From Pampus argenteus (taxonomy: Eukaryota > Chordata > Actinopteri > Scombriformes > Stromateidae), in assembly GCA_036937835.1 (NCBI GenBank), contig CM072879.1:6814501-6878500 (forward strand): 64,000 bases of DNA, read 5' to 3'. Position numbers and translations under genes: made by a program. The notes beneath the pieces are model-generated. The model ran no database searches, was not told the origin of the DNA, and saw nothing but the letters and a program-made list of their open reading frames with translations. Below, in pieces: positions 34,344-48,045 of the stretch; the stretch's first letter is position 1; each line of letters begins with the position of its first letter.

Positions 34344-36529
34344 GGAGTTTCAATCCGTAGGAAGTAGAGCCACGCTTTTATGGTGTATGATTAAGTGTTT
34401 ATTTATCCTTTAAAGTCGTGTAATATGAAAGGGGTCGACGAATCTACGATTTGCGTACGTTTCAGCACGAATTTTAGTGTTTTTTTTCCCCCAACTTTTC
34501 CAATTTGACCTCCAGAGCGTGTAATTCTGAAATCTGAAAACGCCACCATCTTGGCATTGAAGCGCATACGGGGAAAACGTAGCACAAATGCTGTCGTACC
34601 GGCGACAAAACACACAGTGACAGTAACGCGTTATTCTTTGGAAGAGGACGAAGAAACACAATGGCAGTAACAACGATGGTGGGCAGCTTCATGCAAGCTC
34701 TTTATTGTCTGCTTTGATAGCTTTGCGTAGGGTTAAAACTTGCTTCTAACACCTTTCTCTCACTGAAATTGTTGTAGTCTGCTTGCAATAAATGAAATGT
34801 CAAGAAGCCGCTGTTTTTTCTGTGGCGGAGGAATTTACAGAGACGAGCTGAAACGCCTGGTGTTTCAACGTTAGCTTCAACGTTAGCTAAGCTAAGTAGC
34901 TAACGTTTTCGAAATTTCGAAGCCGAAAAGTATATCTACTTATTTGTTTTTTTTCTTTGTGAAGAAGCAAATACCATTTCTGTGTTCGAAAAAGTTAACA
35001 CAACGCTGTTTTTTAGTGAGTCAAAAAAAATCTCCAGCTGTCTGGGAACTAACCTGGGCACACTGGAATATTGTGTTCTCGTACGTAGAGAGGTTCATTT
35101 TGTTAATTAAGTAATTAATTAATTAACTGGCTTTTATATCCTGAAAAATGAGTAAACAGACCAACCGTCTTACTGATCAGCGAGGCGCTAACTGTGTGTT
35201 GCCACTGAGGGAATATTTATAATAGTACATGGGTATAAAATGCATCTGCTGTAATTATCTTCATGGATATCTGTCCTGGCCGTGCAAATCGCCGTCATTT
35301 CCTTTGGTGGCGTTGCTAATACAGCTAATCTGTTATGATACGGGAATGACAGAAGGAGAATGAGAGGGCAATAGCGAGCGCGTGTCTGAATTAGAGCTTT
35401 ATTTTCATCAGCTTCACTTGGGTGTGTGTGTTTGGGGGGTGGGGGTGGGTGTACGCTGGCTGGGTGCGCACCTAATGGGACACTAAGACCCCAAATCATC
35501 TACTAGCTTTAGCCTGTATTGGCTGTGACTCTCATGCCCTTGTGCTCATCGGGAATAAATTGCTCTGCAATGTATTGTGGTCCACGGAGAGCAGAGTAAC
35601 ATTCATTATGTACTCGCCGCAGGGTAAGTCATCAAGGTTGGAGGGAGAGGAGCAAGGCGCGGGTTTGAAACGAGAACAGCAGAAGAAGAGTTTTTCATCC
35701 TCAGCGTAGCCGTGGAAGCGGTCACCCTTTCTCACCCAGCATTCCCTCCTTCCCTCCCCTTCTTTTCCAGTCTGGTGTTTTATCCTCACTTTTCTACCGC
35801 CCCCTTTCATCTTGTCTTCCACGCCACGTCCCTCTACCATCCTCCTGTTCTTCTTTTTCTCTTTCCCCTCCCAACCCCCACTCTCTTCCTTTGGTATCTC
35901 TTCCCAGACGGTCCAGAGACAGAGATACAGAGAGAGATCCCCCAGACACACTAGATCAATGGCGGTGATAGGCAGAGCCTCAGAGAGTCAGGAGAGGAAA
36001 TTACACGGCTGTGCTCACCGCCAGCAGATTTTTTTATTTCCAAAAGGCTCTCATTCCAGCCTCTCATCTTGATTTCCAGAGCTCTGATAAGTCCCACTGA
36101 TGCAGACTTAAAAGGAGAGCCGAGTTGGCAACATGACGCCGTCTCCCTCTCATTCTCTCTCATGCTTTGTGTGAACAATATCCACTTAATAAAGCCTTTA
36201 CTCCTGGCCTCAGCTGACTATTATCAAGTAGGAATTTGAGCCATCGCGCTGTGAATCAGCCTGGATAATGTTTGGAGTAAATGTGAAAGCATTTTGTTAA
36301 GTGCAGAAGCAACCCTACTGTAAACAGTGTACCCTTGTGTGACCTTTAGATATATCCAGGATGTGTATGTGTGTGTGTGTGTGTGTGTGTGAGTGTTGGG
36401 AATTGTGGTGTGTTTGGGGGGTTAGGAAGTTGAATCCTGGATGAGTGACAGAAGAGAGCATCTGTCAAAGAAACACATGAGCAGACAACTCATACATTAT
36501 TCACTAAATGGAGGCATAATACAGGCAAG

Positions 36530-36572
<43 letters not shown>

Positions 36573-37300
36573 TTCAGGCTTATGTGTGTATTTTTGCATG
36601 ACTCGTGTTCAAGTGAAATGTGAGATGGAGACCAATGAATGAGGTGATACTTGACATGAAAACAAATAAGGAACGATCACCACTCACAGCATGAGAGTGC
36701 ACTGCTGCTGCCTAATGCAAGGATCCAGATCAAAAAAAAGACAAGATAAAAGCCGATTATCATATCGTGTACGCGGTGAGTTATTTGAGATTTGAACTAC
36801 AATCTGACTGTGGGATTAAAAATAAATATGCAATCTGTTCAAATTCAAAATGAAGGATGTACAGTTTTTCAGAGTGGCGTTTAGGGACCTCCAGGAATCA
36901 AGTTGAAGAACACTTTCATAAAAAATGTTATCACAGAGAGAAAATGTCTTCTTCACTCTCTCAGGGATTACAGTTATGAGAGTCTGAAATTATTATCCGG
37001 TATTACGTGGTAATGATTTATTTATTTGGTGGATATTTTATTTTCAGGTTTACACTCTTCCCAGAGCAACAGCGTGATAGTAAGTGCAGGTCCATCATAA
37101 ACTCCAGTGTGTTTTGATGCTAACGCGTATGGACAGCTGACGCATCCATGCTGTCTTAAACCGTCTGTCCGTTGCTTTCTTCTTTTCCCCAGAGACGGAC
37201 ACACACACAGCCCCTTCCTCAGCATTCTTCAGACATAGTGCAGTGGGGTCGTGGTGACATTGTCGCAGCGACCCTTGACCCCATCCTGTCACTGAACACA
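34344..37300. other. Intergenic DNA, no gene seen
   Basis: Repeated ACGTTAGC/GCTAAG phrases at 34868-34905, TTAATTAAGTAATTAATTAA near 35103-35125, pyrimidine-rich 35740-35890, TG 36365-36391 and (TG)n 36533-36570. Overlapping minus-strand frames at 34403-34692 have no recognisable motif. Confidence 0.6.
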
Positions 37301-38130
37301 TCTCCCCATCTTTAATATTGCAAAACCGTTGGCTTGCTTTTCCTTATGTGGCTCCATCCCCCACTTCATCCCATCAAATTGAAGCTTTGCCTCAATGCAA
37401 TTATATTTTATTTGAAAATGTATCATTACCGTAATGTGTATTTTATATATATATATACCGATTTTCTGCTTGAAATACTGTATATCAGCTTGTAGACTGT
37501 CTCACACTACATTTAAATTCACCTTGACATGGCTCAATTTGAATGGTCCTGACTTGTTTACCAGTAACCTCTGAAAAGGGAATTTGAATATTAGTCACAA
37601 ACCTAGTTACCAATAAACAGATAACATTGTGGGGGAAAAAAAATAAATCCATAGAGATCATGAATATGATATGAATCTTTGACAGCCCAAATCTATTAGA
37701 GTTGGAAGGTGATTGGTCGGTTTCTGACCAGGGAGACCGTACATTGATTTCTGTTTGGTTGATGGAATTGAAACTAGATTCATTTGCCTCAATGCAATTC
37801 CTAAGATACTGATTATCAACTGATTATGTTTCATTGGGTTAGCAGGTTTATGGAGTGCCTCCCATGTGTTTGAAATAATCGTGTTTTCTCTGGGTTTTTA
37901 CCGCTAGTAATCAAATGATCCTTTCCTACTGGGTTTCATAATCAATTCCTGCTAGTCCATTACACCAGCGATATGTAAGATGTGAGTGGCAGGGATGGAA
38001 GTCTGTGTCAGTCTGGGATGAGTGAAAACATTACAGGGATTTCCATTTAAAAAAATAAGTCAATTTTCCCTGATGTCACTTCGGTGCAGGCGAGGCCAGT
38101 GTCATTCAGTGGGGGCTAAGCTATTAATTG
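37301..38130. promoter_or_regulatory. Candidate conserved non-coding block with a duplicated 17-mer
   Basis: Repeat-free sequence with many ATTA/TAAT cores (CAATTCCTAAGATACTGATT, TAATCAAATGATCC, ATAATCAATTCC). TTTGCCTCAATGCAATT occurs exactly at 37386-37402 and 37783-37799, each shortly after AATTGAA. No coding evidence. Confidence 0.4.
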
Positions 38131-41100
38131 AATTTATGGCGCATCTGCTGCCTTATGAAATGACATGAGATGCCATGGACTATTGCCTCATGCCCTTATA
38201 CTCTATCTCATTTGTCCTCCTTTCTGTTCTCTCCATATGCAGGATCTATCACTGTCAAGAACATGCGAACATATTATATGATGGATAACCGCACAGACAA
38301 TCACACACACCAATTTGACCCAGGTAATAACTGGGAGTCATTTACAGCTGGTTACAGAAAAGAGCTGACAGGAAGTAACACCACCTTCCTCTGGCAGCCA
38401 TACTGGACATCCTTAGCTCTTGTGAACAGCTGGTTGTATTTTTTATTTTATTTTTCCTCTCCTTTCTGCATCATTTTTGATGGTAGATAAACTCACTGTC
38501 CTGTCAGTTTCTGACGCCTGTCATTTGCTCATCTCATGGAACAATTATGTTTCCACTTTATCAAATATATCAATCCACGCTGACTCAAAGACATTTTCCT
38601 TTCCTTTGGACACTGTAATCTCCACAGGCAGCTGTTTAAATCACACAGATCTCTCGCTGTTTATTATGTTGCATGTCTCTAAGACTGATCAAGGCCCTCA
38701 GTGATGCTACAAGCTTTTGCTGTATATTTAATTTCGCATCAGCCAGTTCTCTGTGACTATGAGCGCGAGTTGGTGCACAGACTACAGGAAGTGAAAAAGT
38801 TTTTATTCCTGAAATGTGGAATATGGAAAGTACATAGACAGACGAAAAGAGAAGTTGGAGAATTTCAGGTGAAGTGAGCGCCTATGTAATCTTTCACTAC
38901 AGTGAACACAAGTACAATCCTAATACTTTTTATGGTCTTCAGCTGTTTCAGCAGCCATTAGCAGAATCCAGACTCTCCCAGCCTTTTAGCCCCTTTCTCA
39001 GCTGAAAAACAAGATAATTTCAGAGAGGAAAAACATTTTAAAGGTCATGCAAGCGCTGTAGCATTTAGGATTTGGACTGATAAATCAGGCTGCTATTAGG
39101 CTCAAATAAAAATCATAATGAGTGTCAGTCTGCTGCATTTTGTCGTCGTATGCTGTCTCTAGAGCTTTTGGAAAGTGACAAACATTAAATTAGTTCAGTT
39201 TGAACATGTTCCATAGCAACAACAAGAAACCGAGATACCTACAGCTTCAGAGCAACAACACTGACATCAGTATCAGCCTTCAAAAATTCATGTAAGATGA
39301 GGGATAGCAGCCTGTCCGTCTGTTTGTAAGGAGCGATGTAAGGGAGGTCAGAGGCACAGACGCAGGGGAACAGAGGAAGACAGACGGGGGGGATGAGGGA
39401 GGGAGGAGAGGGATCGAGATAGAGCAAACAGGAAAAAGATGCAGAAAGATGTGGGCGCTTTACCGTGGTTCAGTGGGTATTGATCTGGTGTCAGGTGGTA
39501 GAAGATGGATAATGACCCCCCCCCCCAACTCCCCACCGTCTTCTCCTCCTCCACCTTCCCCTACGTCTAGTCCTTCTGCCTCCTTCTCTTTCATTCACCC
39601 ATTCATTTCAGGGCTCTTTACCCAGCCCTGCCTGTCAGAAGAGCTCAAGGAGGTAAAAAGTATTTTCATTCCTTTTCCTTTTGCCTCCTCCCTTCTCTCC
39701 TTAAGTCCCTGAACATCTCTCTATCTGTGTCCATTTAGATCTCACCACATCTATCCACGTCTCCCATCTCTCCAGGGGCTCCTGTCCCACCCGGCTGGTT
39801 CCAACCTGCCCTCATCTCTGCCTTTTTTTTTTTTTTTGTCATGTCACTTCCTGTGACATACACACACACACACACATATACACACACTGCCTGTCTTATG
39901 TCCAAATAAAAGAAGACAGTCAAGATACATCTGTCCCTTTATTGCGTGGGTGTATCTGAATAGCAAAAGAGAAAAAAGATCAGAATAAAGCAAATATGTC
40001 ACTTTGTCGTCATGGTAACCATAAGCATCTAGAGTCGGAAACAGTCATTTGTTTCTGTTTCTTGCTCGCAACACTGCCTCATTGTGGACAAATCTACGTT
40101 TACCATTTCTACAGAAGCACTCTTTTGTCTTTTGTTACCTGCGTCTCACATTTACAGTGATGGACTAATGACTCACTTATGTCCCCCTCCGTCCACTCCA
40201 TGTCCCTCTCTCCCCTGTCTCATTTTCTCCGGACATGAAGCAGAGTGTGACCCCTGTCGTGTAGCCGGGGGTTGCACCAATTATCACTCATCCACCGGAC
40301 TAGCATTCTCCTTAGAGGATCCCGATTGGCTGCATCACCACAGGCCACGGCTGGACTCTGAGAGAGACAGGTGGACCTGCAGTAACAGAGAAGGTGAGGC
40401 GAGATATTAATGTGAGTTTTTACTAACAATAGCTCTATGGAATCTAACATATGCCATTAAAAAATAGTTATACTGTAATGTACTGTCTCTAATCAAGGAG
40501 TCAAAGTGTTTCAAAAATTACGAGTGATAAAAGCCACAGTTATGAAAGTAAACTGCAAATGTGCCATGAGTTAGAGGGTCAGTAAACAGTAGATGGTGAA
40601 GCGAAGGCATTTTCTCTCAAAGTCACAGCTTTATACTCTTTACACATATTCCTGAATGTCAGTGGAGGATTGCTAGTGTCATAAAATCTTAATATGACAA
40701 ACACGATGTTCATAACGTACCTGTAACCTTCAAGAGATCTGCAAAGTCAGAGAGATAGAAGGGAAGAAAGACGGTGTGGAGATGAGAACACACACACACA
40801 CACACAGACACAGACACACACACATATACAGGAAATCAGCAAAGTCAAAGCGCAGGTCCTGAGCACGTGTCCTGCAGCGGGTTGAGAAGGAGGCCGGCTC
40901 AGCTCCAGATGACACGGGGAGATGGATGAAGAGAACTAAAAAAAGGAAAAGGGAAGATGTGAGTCTCTGCAGTTCTGGCTTCACAACAAACCACTGTGTA
41001 CGGCTGCATGTACACCAGGACAAACAGAAGGAGAGAAGGAGAGGTGGATGAGGAGGAGAGAGGATACAGAGAAAGAAAGGGATGGAGGAGCAGTTTGGTG

Positions 41101-42355
41101 CTGTGCTCAGTAATGTTTTTGCAGCCCACTGTGTCCTCTGAATGTGGACATGAGGACATCTCTCATCCTGTGTGTGTGTGTGTGTGTGTGTGTTCCTGCC
41201 ATCATCTCTTACTAAGTGTTTGGTTGCCATTCAGGCAGTATTTCATCAATTTGTGCATGTTGTTTTCCGTTAAACGGGTCTGTCATAATCAGATACGCAG
41301 CCTCACAGTGGCTGCAGGGGGGAAAGAAAAACAAAAGACCACTTTCATAGGCGGAGATACGAGATGGTATCCTCGTTTAATAAAAACCAGTGTCAAGCTC
41401 AGTCTCGGCCTTTTTGTATTAGTCTCTTCACATTCATTTGCACACAATCCGCGGTAAGTACCTGGTAGCACGCGGGATCAAACATGCACATCGTGTTGAA
41501 GTTGTTATGAAAGCTCTGATTTATCCAATTCATTTATTTATACAGTGTGTATATTAAGTCATTATTAGCCCCTAACCGTGGAAATGGTTTACACTACTAC
41601 CTTCCGTTCCACTTGACCTAAACTTGGCATAAGCATTTGTTTTCCCCCTAAATTTGAGCCTCAGCCAGCTGAAAGTCTCTTTGTTTTGAAGGTTGTACAG
41701 AAATTTGACATTGGAACATTTCAAATCTGCACCAATCAATATACTGATGTCAAAAAGTGATGAAATAACTACATAGAATGTGAAAGCTCATTATTGTCCT
41801 ACTCTGTAGCCCCCCTTTAGTTTCCGTGCCTTTCAGTTCATTGTTTTTTTATTTTCCCGTTGATGATGATATACTGTTGAAGCTGCTCACGTTTGCATGC
41901 GTCTTCCATGTACATGCGTGTTTGTCTGTGCATGTGTCTGTGTTTGTTCTTGAGCAATTGGCGTCATACATATGCATACCCAGATGGTTGTGTTTGTGCC
42001 TCTTTGAGTGTGTTTTTGTGTGTGTGTTTGCATGTAAGGATTTACAGTATTTGGACAAAAAAGGCCAAATTGTGCTCAAGCTGAGGTTTGAGGTTAACAT
42101 GTGCAGAGTCAACAAGTCTAAATTTAAGTCAAAGCATGCTGAGGTTCACATATGGAATGGAGAGATTTATTTTTAGGCAAAAAAAACATGGCGCCTGCAC
42201 AGCAGAGTCATTATGCTGCGTGAGCACATGGTGTCACATCGTTCACATGGTCACATGAATCATGTTATGTAATTGTTCTCTAGCAACCATCATGTTTGCA
42301 TCTGCGGTTTTGACATTTGCATGATTTCATAATATATATGCCGTTTTTTTTTTTT
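38131..42355. other. Intergenic DNA with microsatellites
   Basis: C-run near 39510-39524, T-run 39822-39837, CA near 39859-39888, CA 40790-40822, TG 41169-41192, TG-rich 42007-42028, T-run near 42343-42358. Several open frames of 100-166 codons here consist of low-complexity CA, CT or purine sequence and lack motifs. No gene seen. Confidence 0.65.
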
Positions 42356-42359
42356 TTCC

Positions 42360-42884
42360 AGTGTTTGCAGTAACTTCAAGTGGGTCTTCTACAGCACTCA
42401 TCTTTACAGAATTGGTGTAATTCGGCCACATCGGAGGGTTCGTTCCATGTTTTCATCAATTGTGGATAATGGCTCTCGCTGCGGTTCACTCTCAAAGCTT
42501 TAGAAACGGTGTCATAACCTTTTCCAGACTGATAAATCTCAGCTATTTTCTGTCTCTCAGATGTTCCTGGATTTCTTTGGATCTTGGCGTGATGTCTAGC
42601 GTTTGAGGGGATCTTTTGCTCTACTTCACTTCTTGATTGAGAACAGGTGTGGCAGTGATCGGGCCTGGGTGTGGCTAGAGAAACTGAACTCAGGTGTGAT
42701 ACCACAGACAGGGTCATGTAGGATCGGGTTTTGTTTTCCCTTAATAATAAAAACCTTTATTTAAAAACTGCATTGTGTGTTTACATGTGTTATCTTTGAC
42801 TAATATTTATATTAGTTTGATGATCCAAAACATTTAAGTGTGATAAACATGCAAAAAAAAATTCACACTTTTCACACCACTGTA
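42360..42884 (-). mobile_element. Tc1-like transposon fragment, family A, with one terminal repeat and transposase N-terminus
   Basis: The right edge reads CACTTTTCACACCACTGTA, the inverted end of fish Tc1 elements (TACAGTGGTGTGAAAA from the other strand), finishing on the TA target at 42883-42884. Leftwards on the minus strand lie the typical spacer and then the transposase N-terminus: SERQKIAEIYQSGKGYDTVSKALRV, the first DNA-binding helix-turn-helix. The rest of the transposase and the other end are gone, replaced by a T-run near 42343. Frame is damaged. Inactive. Confidence 0.85.
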
Positions 42885-43330
42885 TATAGAAAATTACTTT
42901 TTTATCACTCCCCACAGTTATCCATCTACTGAAAGCAATTTCGCAAAAGAAAGCCAAATCCTCTGCTATCTGCCTTGTTGCATTTGTCTCCGTTACACCT
43001 AATCATCCTCATCCATCTTCCTGACGTTAAAACAGGAAATTAATTATGAAGCCAACTTCCTGTTTGATGAATCCACAGACACACAAACACACACGTGCAT
43101 TATAACCGAGGCAGGAACAACACCATATCTGTGTTTACGTGCTCAGCACGTTAATGAACATTTAGCCACATTTGTGATGCTTTTATATGCAACAGGAAGG
43201 CGTCAGGTGGAGGATTTGTTGGGACACGTGGGCTCATAGATAGTGGTATGGTAGTTAGGAAATTGCTTGGGGCCTCATCAAAGTGGATTTGAGAACAGAA
43301 AGATAAAGAAGTTTAAGGAAAGTTTGCCTT
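42885..43330. other. Intergenic DNA, no gene seen
   Basis: Unique-looking AT-rich sequence with a short CA run near 43079-43095. Confidence 0.6.
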
Positions 43331-43339
43331 ATATAATGA

Positions 43340-43770
43340 AATTCTTTTATTTTGATGAAATTAAACGACCACATAGGTCGTTTGTACCGGCACCGAACGT
43401 AATATGTCGTGGTTAAGGTCTGGTTAGGTTCAAGCACAAAAACATCTTCGTTTGGCTATTTTAACAGCAGTAAAATGCCTGACGTGACAGTTAAAATATC
43501 TCGACATGACGTTTGGTAGTGTGGAACAGTGCTCTCCTGCTGCTTGTGCAACTTTTCCCCCACTTTCCTCATAAGGAAGTAACCTTCTGATACCGATGTC
43601 ATCTGAACTATATCACTTATCTCCGTGTGATAATTACTGCAGCTGCTGATGGTGTCACTCAAACGTAAGTACAGGTTGTTTCTGGCCACTGAATTTACGA
43701 CCTATAGTGTCATTTTTTGGAGAGGACCGGCTCGTTCTTATGCGTGCCGCACACCGAGGTATTACAAGTC
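43340..43770. repeat. Possible fish interspersed repeat
   Basis: AACGACCACATAGGTCGTTT near 43364, followed by GTCTGGTTAGGTTCAAGCAC, and ACGACCTATAGTGTCATTTT near 43696, have the phrasing of a repeat family I associate with teleost genomes. No ends defined. Confidence 0.35.
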
Positions 43771-46449
43771 CTGCGGTTGAGAACGTAGTGCCAAAAGAAA
43801 GGGCTGTCTGATGGCAAGGTGAAAGCGGTGAAAGTTTTCCTAATATAGTCTACATTTAAACTGATATTGATTTTTTTTATTTAGATGGATAAAATACATT
43901 TTGCTTTTGCAGTACTGCAGTGCCGATACTCCTGTCTACTTCTCCACACTGTGCGGACCGTTATCTACTGCATATAATAAACAGGACGCCACTTCAAAAG
44001 ATCTGAACTATTTCTTTAAGAACACACACACACCTAGAGAATAGTGGATGTCCAAACGCTCTATCAAAAAGCATGTGCTATTTCTTGCCATATTGTCTTC
44101 TAACTGACTGAAGGTCGATTGAAGTTCTTTAGTTAGAACAGTTCTCATGTCGGTCTGTCCGTTAGTTCTGTGGCTGTGTTAAATGAAAAGAGCCCTCAAC
44201 TAGTTTTTGTTCACTAGATGGGCCTCATCGGTCTTTGCCTGGGCTTGTGTTGACACATGGAGACGCAAAAACAGAAGAAGAGAAAGTCAGAGAGAGAGAG
44301 AGCCTTACATAACGGCACAGCAAAGTATGAATAATGAAATAACTCTGTTTACTTTTTTTTTTTTTTACCATGAATAATGCACCGTGTGTGTGTGAGAGTG
44401 TGTGTGTGTGTGTGTGTGCGTGCGTGCAAAAGAGATCAAACGAACCCAGACAGACACAGGTGAGCCACGGTTTTTAGGATTCGCTTTGAACTGATGAAGT
44501 AAAGGGGAGAGAGGGAGAGCGAGCAAGAAAAGGGGGAAGTGGATGAGAGAGAGAGAGAGAGAAGCAGCCTTCACGTTCCATGTTTCATTTTCTCACTCTA
44601 TGATCTTTCTCTTCACTTGCTCAAACTCCTCCACATCATGAATGATGAAGACTTTTTCCTCTTTTCAGGCTCACACTCCGAACACCTCGAGTAATTTGCA
44701 AACTATTGATTTTTTGTAATTAGAGCTGCTGCAGTATGTGCAGCACCATTTTTGTAGTAATAAATACATCAGACTAATTCTGTCAGCCTCTGGGGGGAAA
44801 CAGCCTACTGTTAATTTAAAAGTCAGCTAAACTGAGACTAACCTGGTTTTCGATTAGCATCAGCAACATCTTTACTGTACTGAAGCTGCATTAAAAACTC
44901 TGCACATTCGCTAAATCGAACCGACCCCCAAAAAATGCAGCTTGCAGAGCTTTGATCTGTTCAATAAAGCATGTTCTTGGCTCATTCAACTGTAAAAAAT
45001 GGAAGTAGGTCACAACATTCACTGGCTGATACATAAAATTGGCCATGAAAGAGAATCAATCATCCGGTGGTCAACAGAGTCACTCATGCTTGTAGATTCT
45101 GCTGACAGTAAGGCGGCTCTATCCGTAAAAGTGAGTGATGTGTCCGTCTGAAGGAAATGTTTTGATTCTGCAACTGAGCAACAAAACCGAACTGCTGCAA
45201 ACTCACACTCGCCAATTACTATGACATAGTATTTGCGAGTTAAGAAAAGCAAAAAAAAAAGTTTGAGAATTGTTGTGACAGCTGTTGACTTCATTTTGCA
45301 GTGAAGGCATTGCTGAGAGAGTCTTTGTCCCGATGGTATTATTGTGTTTAATGGAGGGGAGAATTAATGACTCTGTGACTGCCTGATATGATGCTGCGAT
45401 CATCACAAGAGTCAATAATGGGGAAGTCAACAGTGATTAGCTATTCATATGCTGGAACAAGGAATATACTTTAGAATTTATGTCTCCAGTTTTATTCAAA
45501 GCAGCTCACCCAGCAAGAGATGAACGTCCTGTGTTATAAACAGTGAAGTTCACCAGTGGGCCAGTGGTATTTTACACATTGTCACTTAACAACTTCTGCT
45601 GCTTGACTTCAGCGGCGTAAGCCTCATTATTATTAATGAACTATTTTTTTTTATTCATTAGTCCATCCGCACATGGAAATGAAACAACTATTCTCTCACC
45701 TTGCAAGCACTCTATGGACCATTAGTGGTTCTTTTGTAAACTGTTTCTCGGGAAACAGCTGTCTACCGCGGCACCCTTCATATGCACACTGTATATATAT
45801 ATAAACATAAAGGTTGCTCACACATACGCACATAGATATGAAAGAGCACACACGCTCATCCACCCACACATGCTGTAACAGACTTGCAACAACAACACAC
45901 ACACACACACACAGACACACAAGAGAGATGAGCAATGCTCGTCCATCTGGACCACAGACTGCTGTGTGTCATGATAATCACAGGAGGACGACATGGAAAC
46001 AGAGAGAGGAAACTACAAATCGTTCCACACATCGGCAGGTGAACAAACGCATTTTCAGTTTTGTTTTTGTTTTGGGTTTTTTCGTGCCTTTTCTGTCCTT
46101 GTTCTATCATTTTGCTTCCACTGCTGATGGTCTTTGTTTCCATGCTCTCAGATGCTCCGGCCGTGCCGGAAGAATAGAAAACTAGACTATTTCCAGAGCT
46201 TTCTCTCGCTCCACTCTGCTGAACAATAGAAAAGAAATAGACGTCAGAATCACTCTGCGCTGTAGGAGCTGTAATGATGAGCAAGTGAGTGCTTTAGCTC
46301 CACTACCTGCTCTCTCGAAATGGGGACAAAGGAAAACACACTCACACACACATAAAGGCAGTACTATCAATGTGACCTTTATTTGCCCCGACAATTCAAG
46401 TGTGCATTGCAGATGGGAGCATTTTTCACAATGCATGAGCACACAAAAC

Positions 46450-46480
<31 letters not shown>

Positions 46481-46879
46481 CGGTTTTCCTCTCTGTAGGA
46501 GAGCTGATGGTTAAATATGTCCAGCTGAGAAAGTCACCCCGCCACCATATGTCACCCAGCCCTCCCTTATCTCAACCTGCCACCACCCTCAAAACCAAAC
46601 CATCCTCGTCCCATCATTGGCCAAACCAGCCTTCATTATTTTTGCTCTCAGCTTCATAGAAACTACTCCGCGTCACTCATGTGGTGACATTATCTAAAGG
46701 CAACCTGACACTGTGCTACAGCGTGACTATTCTGTACACAGGTAACCCGAGTGGCCGGCAGTCTATGACACTGACACCCAAAACCAGAGTCGACCTATGA
46801 CTCAACTAGCTGGTGTTCACCCGGGGAGGAGAGAGGACCAGAAATACATTATGTGACTCAAGTGCTTTGCTCAAATTTA
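43771..46879. other. Intergenic DNA with microsatellites
   Basis: T-run 44354-44367, TG 44381-44425, GA near 44546-44563, TATA run 45791-45803, CA 45894-45912, CA 46454-46480. Minus-strand frame 45856-46284 is mostly low-complexity and motif-free. No gene seen. Confidence 0.65.
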
Positions 46880-47960
46880 GCAGAAAAGGTCATTAAGTTG
46901 TCAATAATAACAAAATACCATTTAGGGTTGGAATTTTCAAAGCTCTACACAGTAAATGTATGAATTGCTAATTTTAATTAACAATCCTATTAACCCTCAT
47001 AGATATATTATGCTTAATTTATTTTTTTTATGACCTATTTGAGCAGTCATCGTCATGGAGAACGTGCATGACCATGAATATTTTTGAGCTGCATGCAGCA
47101 TCACCATGAAGTCGAGATTTGTGGTTGAATTTCAATAAATTGTACTTTTATTTGCGAAATCAAGAAATATTATAGACATTAATATTAAAGCAAAATTGTC
47201 TTCATATCCCTTTTGTTAGAAGTAAATGTCAATATAAATGGGATAACATCTGTCAAGATACTCATAGCTGATGACATTCATATTTATAATGTTTCCCTCA
47301 TTCATCTCTCATTATTTTCATTTTAATTAACACCGGGAGGCCACCACAACCTCCAAATTTACCAACACAAAAGACATTGCTAGAGTGATGGTACTGGCCG
47401 ATGATCATAAAAAAAGTTCATATTCTGCTTCTGTATGGAAACGCTTCAGCTAATACAGTGGATTGTGGCATTGATGGGGCTGAAGTGCCTATTTAGAAGA
47501 AGGGGGAAGAGTGGGACTGGAGTGTCGTACTTTCTTTCTTCTCTCTTTTGTCCCATTTATAACCATAATTCATTGCAGCATCACTATGGAAACTGAGAGG
47601 CCATAATCAGCAAGCAGCATCCTAAGTGGTGCCTGAACAAAAAGATAATAATGAAAGTAAAGGCTGGAAAAACACTGTTGACTTTGGCTGGAGATGGGGG
47701 AATGAATTCGGGGAAAGAAAAAAAAAAAAAAGGGGAACAGATGATTTTGTATTGTTCACAGTGAAAGATTGGATAAATTAAGTATTGAATTTAAGTGCAA
47801 TTTAGGATCCTTGATAATTTGAGAGTTATTATCCTGGAGACAATAAATAAGAGGCAATCAGTCATCCCTAATGAGGGTGTGATTGGGTGCACTTTAGTGA
47901 ATAAAGGCTAAAGCAGCCTTAAATGTCTTTTCATTGCCTGGGGTGATTTCAACAGAGCCA
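46880..47960. promoter_or_regulatory. Three adjacent candidate conserved non-coding blocks
   Basis: Blocks at about 47000-47400, 47430-47650 and 47740-47960 are free of simple repeats except one A-run near 47719. They carry TTTTAATTAACACC, CTAATACAGTGGATTG, CCATAATTCATTGC, AGGCAATCAGTCATCCCTAA and similar homeodomain-like cores. No coding evidence. Confidence 0.35.
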
Positions 47961-48006
47961 CTTTGTGTTTACAGTATTGTATGGACAGAACCTGTCAGGA
48001 ATATGA

Positions 48007-48045
<39 letters not shown>

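Noticed and set aside
34403..34692. Three overlapping minus-strand frames
   Set aside because: Overlap in all three frames with no motif; likely worn repeat sequence.
35532..35951. 139-codon minus-strand open frame
   Set aside because: Low-complexity Glu/Lys/Gly-rich translation of a pyrimidine-rich tract; no family resemblance.
40730..41230. 166-codon minus-strand open frame
   Set aside because: Composed largely of CA/CT-array and purine-rich translation (THTHTH, VCLCLCVCV, leucine/serine runs); no motif, no splice context.
45856..46284. 142-codon minus-strand open frame
   Set aside because: Ends in microsatellite-derived CVCVCV sequence and has no recognisable motif.
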